Below are positions 58,601 to 64,000 of a stretch of DNA of 64,000 nucleotides, piece after piece. The first letter of the stretch is position 1; each line of letters opens with the position of its first letter. The notes below the pieces were generated by a model. The model saw nothing but the letters and a program-made list of their open reading frames with translations. It did no database searches and was not told the DNA's origin. Made by a program: the position numbers and the translations under genes. This DNA comes from Dehalococcoidia bacterium (GTDB lineage Bacteria > Chloroflexota > Dehalococcoidia > GIF9 > UBA5629): assembly GCA_041653995.1 (NCBI GenBank), contig JBAZEK010000005.1, forward strand, positions 39,957-103,956, written 5' to 3'.

Positions 58601-61521
58601 GGCCTCCGGGCTGCACCGGCACCACCAACATATTAAACAACACAATATCCGGCCAGGACTTCGGAGGCATATGCGCCTATAACAATGGAGACCTTGTCAT
58701 AAATAACAACACACTGACTAATTCGGTCCGGCCACTCGAATTCTGGGGGCCCACAAGTGTCAATATCGAGGGTAACACTATCAACGGCGCGACATTCGAT
58801 GCCGTTAACCTGGGCAGTGTCTCAGGCGCCAAGCTGATCAAGAACAACACAATTTATAACGGACCGGGTTCAAACGCGATCATTGTTCGCGGTGGCAACA
58901 CGGATGCCGTCCTTGAGGGCAATGAAATATACGGCATGAATAAAGGTATCGTAGTGGAGACCGGTAGTGCGGGGCTCCAGATAATAAATAACAATATTCA
59001 TGACAATGCCTACAGTGGAATCGAGCTGTTTGAAGCCATTAATAATATCACTGGAAATACACTACTCAATAACATGCGGGGCATCGAGACATCTAACCCG
59101 ATCACTGCACACAATAACAATTTACTCGCTCATGATTACGGTTCGGTTATCCTGCACCATGCCGGGCCACATGACCTGACATATAACTGGTGGGGTGATG
59201 CCAGTGGACCCGACGGAGCCGGTTATCACGGCAGCGGCTCATCTATCAACGATAACGGCAATCCCGCAACCGCCATGCCATGGTTAGCGGCCACATACAC
59301 CGGTCAGATCCCCGTACCCGGGTTGAATATCGATACCACGTCACCACTGCCGAACGGCGGCACCGGCATACCTTACTCGCAGACGCTGGCAGCCACAGGG
59401 GGAACCGCACCCTATTCATGGTACAACTACTACAACTTGCCTGCCTGGCTTACCGTCAGCACGGGCGGCGTCGTTTCCGGCACGCCGGCGGCCGCCGGCC
59501 TCTACACCTTTGAAGTCCAGGCGCGTGATGTTGACCAGGGAATAAGAAAAGAATTCACTATGAACGTCAAGTCGGGAGCGCTTTCCATCGTAACCGTCTC
59601 GCCGCTGGATCCGGGCGAAGCGGGTGTCGCCTATAACAAGCAACTTGAAGCAGCCGGCGGTACCGGCACATACACCTGGCAAAAGATCAGCGGAGACCTG
59701 CCGAGCGGCCTAACTCTCGATGGCAACGGCCTCGTCTCAGGAAATCCGACTGCCGACGGTGAATTCAATTTCCGCGCGCGGGTCAATGACGGCAGCCAGC
59801 AAAAAACAAGAGACTACAATTTGACTATCACCCCACAGCTCGTCATAACCACAACTTCACTGCCGGACGTTGATACCGGCGACGCCTACTCGCAAACCCT
59901 GGCAGCGGCCGGCAACGAAGGGCCAGTTACATGGTCTGTGACTGCCGGGGCACTGCCGGACGGTCTTAATCTCAATGCAAATACCGGTGAAATATCCGGC
60001 ACGCCGACTGTCGGCGGTGACTTTGGTTTCACCGCTCAGGCAGCAGATAGCTCGCGGACTGCTACCCAACCACTGTCCATCAAGGTATGGACCAGCGGCC
60101 TGAACATAGTTACCACCACGCTGCCTGACGGAAATTTTTGCGTCGACTACTTGCAACAACTGGAAGCCACCGGCGGCGACGGGACATACGCCTGGACACG
60201 CAATTCCGGAATCCTTCCAGGTGGGCTTAACCTTGATGCCGACGGCCTGATCTCCGGCGCGCCTTCCATGGCCGGCACCTACAACTTCACCGTCCAGGTA
60301 GAATCAGCCGGGCAGATCGCAATACAACGTCTTTCAATCTTCGTCTCCAGCGGCAGGACCACCCTCGTCTCACCTGCCGATGGCGATAATGTCGGAGGAA
60401 ACACGGTGAACTTCCTGTGGAATCCCGTACCCGGGGCCACCGATTACCAAATCGTGGTCGCCACAGATCCTAACGTGGAATCTGGTATCGTCCACGACCA
60501 ACTCACAGGAGGACCTGCTTCACAGTCATTCAATGATTTCCCCAACACCGGCAGCACCTATTACTGGAAAGTACAGGCAAAACTTACCTGCGGCGATGCC
60601 CCATGGAGTACTATCCGCAGCTTTACCAATAGTCCCGCCGGCCCGCCGGCGCCAGTGTTGACTGCCCCGACCGATGGCGCCACAGTATCCGGTTCATCCG
60701 TCACTTTCCAGTGGAATGCCACCCCTGGTGTCACTAACAATGCCATACAGGTCAGCACGAGCCCCACTTTCTCTACGCTGTTCCATTACAACTATACCCG
60801 TGGAGCGACAACCATTAAGTACAAAGACTTCCCCGCTAACGGCACGACCTACTACTGGAGGGCCGCATCCTATAATGACTCGGGGTGGGGAGATTGGAGC
60901 GCCTCCCGCAGCTTTATCAACAACCCCGGCGGCATTACGCCGGTTGCCCCTGCTCTCCAAGCCCCAGCCGATGGCGCCATAGTATCCGGTTCATCCGTCA
61001 CTTTCCAGTGGAATGCCGTCGCTGGTGTCACTAACTACGCCATCCAGATCAGCACGAACCCCACTTTTTCTACGCTGTTCCGTTACAACTACACCCGCGG
61101 AGCTACAACCATTAAGTACAAAGACTTCCCCGCTAACGGCACAACCTACTACTGGAGGGCCGCATCCTATAATGACGCGGGATGGGGAGATTGGAGTGCC
61201 TCCCGCAGCTTTATCAACAACTCCGGGCCGATTGCCCCTGTTCTCCAAGCTCCAGTCGATGGCGCCACAGTATCCGGATCATCCGTCACTTTCCGGTGGA
61301 ATGCCTCCCCTGATCCTAGTGTCACTAACTATGCCATCCAGGTCAGTACCAGCCCGACTTTTTCTACGCTGTTCCATTACAACTACACCCGTGCAGCTAC
61401 AACCATTGATTATAAAGACTTCCCCGCTAACGGCACGACCTACTACTGGAGGGCCGCATCCTATAATAACTCGGGGTGGGGAGATTGGAGCGCCTCCCGC
61501 AGCTTTATCAACGGGCTTTGA
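55633..61521 (+). CDS. Giant secreted beta-helix / Ig-like adhesin-type protein
   Basis: A 1962-residue exported protein starting after AAGGAGG. Order: signal peptide (1-34); a concanavalin/LamG-like domain (about 36-235); a first NosD-type right-handed beta-helix (about 245-600) and a second (about 620-1215), with repeated ITGNT and NNxITGN coils; four putative Ig (He_PIG) repeats (about 1225-1580) with LPDGL and GxISGTP motifs; four FN3-like repeats (about 1585-1962). The last three FN3 units are almost identical. No transmembrane or sorting segment is visible, so it may be released or bound by the other surface proteins. Likely polysaccharide-binding or adhesive. Confidence 0.85.
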   Translation: MNVQSKYFSVVLLLALVLPILGFVIPPGSVASANGCAGWSDDFTGGAQQTWTPVDGGDSSTYLFQNNRYELHTESNDGSAKFLASYVSASGTDYVMQARIQRMEAGDNFLAYLMARANTVTMSGYVLGASSDGSHFWFGKLVNGTYNELVQDYIEATTFDPADFQLKFVVAGNNLYGKVWTTGTPEPDHWQIIKADASYSTGVGGVLIATYPTFAWNVVQAAYKEVSLTCLTKATVYVDSTWAGKSAGEYVELPGGGTGIIGHNAFATIQTGVNGVDAGGTVNVAAGTYNENISINKSISLFGANKATTVINGDGSGIVVTIVANNVNFSGFTVQGSGNNPLENAGMILQGVTGCTIDNNIISNNASAGIGLQTANNNMVTNNTLDNNFVAGIALLGSSDNTIQDNNSSNTKLFTGTDYGYGIVLDAVRGATPPTGSIFSTGNTISGNTCSGNAQDGVYLGWNCHTNTITSNAINNNGNDGIYLWKSGTNTVTGNTITGNTAEGIQLMASPDNTITGNTITGSNNGVLIRSGHVEYAYPAPLISSGNSINHNNISGNTSYGVVYQDNADYTDDDNISIDAVNNWWGTINGPAHAKNVFNIGSQGNPVSDYVGFVPWLSSAGGATFTGPISNGTNYYSNFADAIAGTTEGGTLNAAAGTYTEQVLIQKSLSIIGAGSATTVIKAPAAPRAGSVVQGTWTWDYVVAAYPGSGTIDAHIEGFTIDANNQNKTAGTTAFAGVFFRDVKGSPGTAGLYSCAIEGFPSTPDYECFGIKVYGDSQLTIDSNTLTDYTRDAISANGDAGALDDPLVTISNNVLTGSAIPLNGISLRDGATGTVTGNTVTGHTRSGPWAAVGILVYTSNDAVINNNLVENCFYGIDVHESTGTTVSSNTLTHTIARHMTIDSSNNCLISGNTINGTAAGTEDTAISLVNNSTGNTVGGAAPADGNTINMATSGTGNGYVIYVQADVNAGSNTIQYNSITGGKRGVQFDGPPGCTGTTNILNNTISGQDFGGICAYNNGDLVINNNTLTNSVRPLEFWGPTSVNIEGNTINGATFDAVNLGSVSGAKLIKNNTIYNGPGSNAIIVRGGNTDAVLEGNEIYGMNKGIVVETGSAGLQIINNNIHDNAYSGIELFEAINNITGNTLLNNMRGIETSNPITAHNNNLLAHDYGSVILHHAGPHDLTYNWWGDASGPDGAGYHGSGSSINDNGNPATAMPWLAATYTGQIPVPGLNIDTTSPLPNGGTGIPYSQTLAATGGTAPYSWYNYYNLPAWLTVSTGGVVSGTPAAAGLYTFEVQARDVDQGIRKEFTMNVKSGALSIVTVSPLDPGEAGVAYNKQLEAAGGTGTYTWQKISGDLPSGLTLDGNGLVSGNPTADGEFNFRARVNDGSQQKTRDYNLTITPQLVITTTSLPDVDTGDAYSQTLAAAGNEGPVTWSVTAGALPDGLNLNANTGEISGTPTVGGDFGFTAQAADSSRTATQPLSIKVWTSGLNIVTTTLPDGNFCVDYLQQLEATGGDGTYAWTRNSGILPGGLNLDADGLISGAPSMAGTYNFTVQVESAGQIAIQRLSIFVSSGRTTLVSPADGDNVGGNTVNFLWNPVPGATDYQIVVATDPNVESGIVHDQLTGGPASQSFNDFPNTGSTYYWKVQAKLTCGDAPWSTIRSFTNSPAGPPAPVLTAPTDGATVSGSSVTFQWNATPGVTNNAIQVSTSPTFSTLFHYNYTRGATTIKYKDFPANGTTYYWRAASYNDSGWGDWSASRSFINNPGGITPVAPALQAPADGAIVSGSSVTFQWNAVAGVTNYAIQISTNPTFSTLFRYNYTRGATTIKYKDFPANGTTYYWRAASYNDAGWGDWSASRSFINNSGPIAPVLQAPVDGATVSGSSVTFRWNASPDPSVTNYAIQVSTSPTFSTLFHYNYTRAATTIDYKDFPANGTTYYWRAASYNNSGWGDWSASRSFINGL
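60653..61518 (+). repeat. Three tandem FN3-like coding repeats
   Basis: Units of about 291-297 bp (marker GTATCCGGTTCATCCGTCAC at 60688, 60985 and its variant near 61270) are highly similar at DNA level, which indicates recent expansion. The same module type occurs in the C1 peptidase. Confidence 0.85.
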
Positions 61522-61563
61522 TATCGACGTACCCTGTCATAGCTGTCAGCCAAAGACGGGAGC

Positions 61564-61599
61564 CGAAGGTGCGCCAGTAAGCTTACTGGCGCACCTTCG
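61564..61599. terminator. Perfect 36-bp palindrome after the giant gene
   Basis: The sequence CGAAGGTGCGCCAGTAAG is followed directly by its reverse complement (61564-61581 and 61582-61599). It could form a long hairpin that ends or protects the transcript, although no T tract follows. A decayed REP half copy lies just after. Confidence 0.55.
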
Positions 61600-61702
61600 A
61601 TGATGCTATTTATTGCGATTGCTTCGTGGCTACGCTTCTTACAATATAATCCCACCCTTATCACCGGTACTAAAGTACCTGTATGCCGCTATCTGACGTC
61701 AT

Positions 61703-61731
61703 TAGACATCACCGCTACATGGATGTAAAAT
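61703..61731 (+). promoter_or_regulatory. Promoter of the right small-secreted-protein module
   Basis: TAGACA at 61703-61708, a 17-nt spacer and TAAAAT at 61726-61731, the same as the left copy at 49240-49268. Confidence 0.55.
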
Positions 61732-61764
61732 CAATTTACGCAGTAACTGCAAGGTGGTGCCTGA

Positions 61765-62151
61765 TTGAAAAAGCTGTTATCTTTAGCTGTCCTGTTATTA
61801 ATTACAGTAGGCATATCCTGCACTGCAGCCGCACCTGCGACCCAAGGAGATCAGGTAACCATGGAAATTCTTGACAGTACCATCTCTTATATCAAAGCCA
61901 ACCATCCCGACGCATCTGCATTTTTATCTGATGACATTAAATTCGCCCTGACCGGTAGCACGGGCAAGGATATCGAAGGCTACACCGGAGTCACTTATTC
62001 AGGAGGAGGATGGGTCATCAGCATCGGGCACGCGATAGTGCCCAACTACGCATGGGGTATAAAGGCCGACTACGATAACGGCAAGATCGTGTGGATCGGC
62101 GACAGCAAGAACGGTCAGATATCGGAGGAGAGCTACACAAAGCTAAATTAG
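61765..62151 (+). CDS. Small secreted protein, right paralog (PepSY-like?)
   Basis: A 128-residue protein with a signal peptide (a Cys at residue 19, GISC, leaves a lipoprotein possible). The mature part is about 80% like the left copy, and the last 60 residues are almost the same. TTG start with AAGGTGG upstream. It ends 50 nt before the C1 peptidase gene. Possible inhibitor or chaperone of that enzyme. Confidence 0.7.
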   Translation: MKKLLSLAVLLLITVGISCTAAAPATQGDQVTMEILDSTISYIKANHPDASAFLSDDIKFALTGSTGKDIEGYTGVTYSGGGWVISIGHAIVPNYAWGIKADYDNGKIVWIGDSKNGQISEESYTKLN

Positions 62152-62201
62152 CGCAGTTCACTGTACAGGATGATTTTTATGATCCATGCGGGAGTCATAC
62201 G

Positions 62202-64000
62202 ATGAAACCACGGGCCGGAATTATCTTCGGTCACTGCCTGCTCGTTTTTCTTGTCTGTATGCTGACGGTCTTTTCGCCAGACATCACGGTCAAGCAGGCA
62301 AGCGCGGATACGGCAAAGTGTGAAACCTGCGGCACCGGCGGCCAGATTTTTGACCACCCCAGTAACTCCCTCCGCCGCCATGGCCTGATCCGCTATACAC
62401 CGGAGCAGATAGAGGCGGAGAACCGGCTGATTGAGACGGCGCCCCTGGCTAAAACCGTGCCGATAGCCGGTGTGAAATCGCTGTCGGACGGATATACAGA
62501 GGGCGCCACCCGAAATTTATTGCCGTTATTATCATACGATCCCACTCAGCGCGACCAGGGCTTAGGCTGCGGGAGCTGCTGGGTCTGGGCAGGAACGGGA
62601 TGCCTGGAGGTAGCACTGAGGAACCAACTCGGTATCGAAAATAATAAGCTCTCCGTGCAATATTTCACCTCGACATACAATGGAGGGAGCTATCCCTGGG
62701 CCTGCTGCGGCGGCAATGCCTCTTATTTCGCCTCTCATTACAACGACACATTGAAGAAGGCTATCCCGTGGTCGAACAACAATGCGGATTATGTGGACGG
62801 CAGCAGTACGTGCTACGGCAGCACGGCCATGCCGGCCGGCTCGATCTCCACAAGTCCCAACTATCCCATCTCCTCGGTTACTGCGTATCGTATAAAAACA
62901 TATTCTGTGGAGGATGGCGTAAACCAGGCTACCGCCATAGCGAACATCAAGAACGTGCTGGACCAGAACAAGGCCATCTACTTCGGCTTCACACTGGCCA
63001 ACGACGACGACTGGGACCAGTTTTTCGACTTCTGGTATGACGAGCCCGAATCATACCTCTGGCGTAACGGCTATTCATGCACTGGTTCTTACTTTTATCA
63101 ACACACACTCGGCCATGCCGTGCTCTGCGTGGGCTATGACGATACACCGGAGGGCACCGCCAACGACTACTGGGTAATGCTAAATAGCTGGGGCACGGCC
63201 GCGGGACGGCCCAACGGACTGTTCAGGGTGCCCATGTATTACGACTACGATTGCTCAATAACCAACTACGGCTACAGTACAAGGTGGTGGACGATCGAAC
63301 CGACCTTCATACTCAGCCCTATCACCACAGCACCCACCATGACTTCCCCCACCAACGGCGCCGGTGTTTACAGCTCCACCGTCAACTTCTTCTGGAGTAC
63401 GGTATCCGGCGCCACCAAATACCAGTTGCAGGTCAGCACACTGCCCGATTTCTCCACCCTATACAGATACAATGGAACCACCGCCACCTCATTCACTATG
63501 AACAACTTCCCCAATGACGGCACCGTCTATTACTGGAGGACCAGGGCCGGCAACGCCATCGGCTGGGGACCCTGGAACATCACTCCATGGAGCTTCACTA
63601 ACGGAATATCCTCAGCCTCCCCTTCAGCTCCCACAACACCTCCCGCCATGACTTCCCCATCCAACGGCGCCGGTGTTTACAGCACCACCGTCAACTTCTC
63701 CTGGAGTACGGTATCCGGCGCCACCAAATACCAGGTGCAGGTCAGCACACAGCCCGATTTCTCCACCCTATATAGATACAATGGAACCACCGCCACCTCA
63801 TTCACTATGAACAACTTCCCCAACGACGGCACCGTCTACTACTGGAGGACCAGGGCCGGCAACGCCATCGGCTGGGGACCCTGGAACATCACTCCCTGGA
63901 GCTTCACTAACGGCACAGGCACAGTGATCTCCATATCCCCCGCCATGTCCTCCCCGGCCAACGGCGCCACTGTTTCCAGCACCTCCATCACCTTCTCCTG
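62202..64000 (+). CDS. Secreted papain-like (C1) cysteine peptidase with FN3-like repeats, 5' part
   Basis: The frame is open from ATG 62202 to the right edge, about 599 codons. Signal peptide of about 38 residues; a short pro-like stretch; a C1A domain with the oxyanion Gln and catalytic Cys in QGLGCGSCWVWAG near residue 126, His in GHAVLCVGYDD near 304 and Asn in LNSWGT near 327. All three catalytic residues are present. FN3-like repeats follow, each about 100 residues with NNFPNDGTVYYWRTRAG; two complete and one starting at the edge. GGGAG precedes the ATG. Expected to act outside the cell on surface proteins or peptides. Confidence 0.85.
   Translation, partial: MKPRAGIIFGHCLLVFLVCMLTVFSPDITVKQASADTAKCETCGTGGQIFDHPSNSLRRHGLIRYTPEQIEAENRLIETAPLAKTVPIAGVKSLSDGYTEGATRNLLPLLSYDPTQRDQGLGCGSCWVWAGTGCLEVALRNQLGIENNKLSVQYFTSTYNGGSYPWACCGGNASYFASHYNDTLKKAIPWSNNNADYVDGSSTCYGSTAMPAGSISTSPNYPISSVTAYRIKTYSVEDGVNQATAIANIKNVLDQNKAIYFGFTLANDDDWDQFFDFWYDEPESYLWRNGYSCTGSYFYQHTLGHAVLCVGYDDTPEGTANDYWVMLNSWGTAAGRPNGLFRVPMYYDYDCSITNYGYSTRWWTIEPTFILSPITTAPTMTSPTNGAGVYSSTVNFFWSTVSGATKYQLQVSTLPDFSTLYRYNGTTATSFTMNNFPNDGTVYYWRTRAGNAIGWGPWNITPWSFTNGISSASPSAPTTPPAMTSPSNGAGVYSTTVNFSWSTVSGATKYQVQVSTQPDFSTLYRYNGTTATSFTMNNFPNDGTVYYWRTRAGNAIGWGPWNITPWSFTNGTGTVISISPAMSSPANGATVSSTSITFS
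63331..64000 (+). repeat. FN3-like coding repeats in the C1 peptidase
   Basis: Units about 309 bp apart (GGCGCCGGTGTTTACAGC at 63358 and 63667) are nearly identical at DNA level; a third unit begins near 63940. Confidence 0.8.

Larger units (their letters stand above)
61690..62270 (+). repeat. Right copy of the duplicated module (direct repeat)
   Basis: Matches 49212-49830 in the same orientation. It contains promoter, small secreted gene, spacer and peptidase start. The two copies flank a 12 kb block holding the kinase, regulators and giant protein. Confidence 0.85.

Overview
The window looks like a chromosomal segment of an uncultured Chloroflexota bacterium, most likely class Dehalococcoidia. 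This is inferred from three things: a serA / class-V aminotransferase pair of the kind I recall from Dehalococcoides, cell-surface proteins with a signal peptide, a C-terminal transmembrane helix and a short basic tail (a monoderm, S-layer-like envelope), and abundant palindromic repeats between genes. No rRNA, tRNA, CRISPR array or transposase was found. Most of the sequence is GC-rich; hepT and the 35.5-42.3 kb sugar block are visibly AT-richer.

Layout. 1-6.2 kb, minus strand: housekeeping genes mutS2 (cut by the left edge), serA, a class-V aminotransferase, tyrS and ribF. 6.3-25.3 kb, plus strand: a long run of exported proteins (beta-helix, Ig-like and Asp-box-like proteins, three paralogous lipoproteins, an M28-like membrane peptidase), broken up by a MntA/HepT toxin-antitoxin pair, a PlsY-like acyltransferase and a LuxR-type response regulator. 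The largest protein here (15.2-19.0 kb, S-layer candidate) has a leader of about 340 nt rich in hairpins and ends at a strong intrinsic terminator. 25.7-31.6 kb: an operon for a UDP-ManNAc3NAcA-type sugar (WbpA, a WbpB-WbpD fusion, WbpE, WbpI) with a HicBA toxin-antitoxin module translationally coupled into it.

32.2-35.5 kb and 44.3-49.1 kb, minus strand: two blocks of phage virion genes (tail hub-like protein and DUF2341-like protein; HTH protein, portal, scaffold-like protein, major capsid protein, connector, TM protein). Between them, on the opposite strand, lies an AT-rich 8.5 kb glycan locus (ArnC-like glycosyltransferase, GNAT, sugar epimerase/dehydratase, methyltransferase, aminotransferase, SMR-type flippase, GT-C transferase) that reads like an Arn-style export and transfer pathway. 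The phage genes are intact although repeats have inserted inside them; no terminase or integrase is present.

49.2-64 kb, plus strand: a multi-PAS/GAF histidine kinase, two OmpR-type response regulators and a 1962-residue secreted beta-helix protein. Direct TTTAG repeats with 11-bp steps precede the second regulator and the giant gene. The block is flanked by two diverged copies of one module, a small secreted protein plus a papain-like (C1) peptidase; the left peptidase copy is an internal-deletion remnant and the right copy runs off the window.

Three repeat families pervade the region: a REP/MITE-like inverted repeat (GTCATTGCGAG...CTCGCAATGAC, 12 copies), a GC-rich hairpin family (GGGGCG...CGCCCC), and an AATCTN hexanucleotide repeat. 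The latter two have also entered coding sequence in frame. Several promoters place TATAAT exactly 6 nt before ATG, implying leaderless transcripts.
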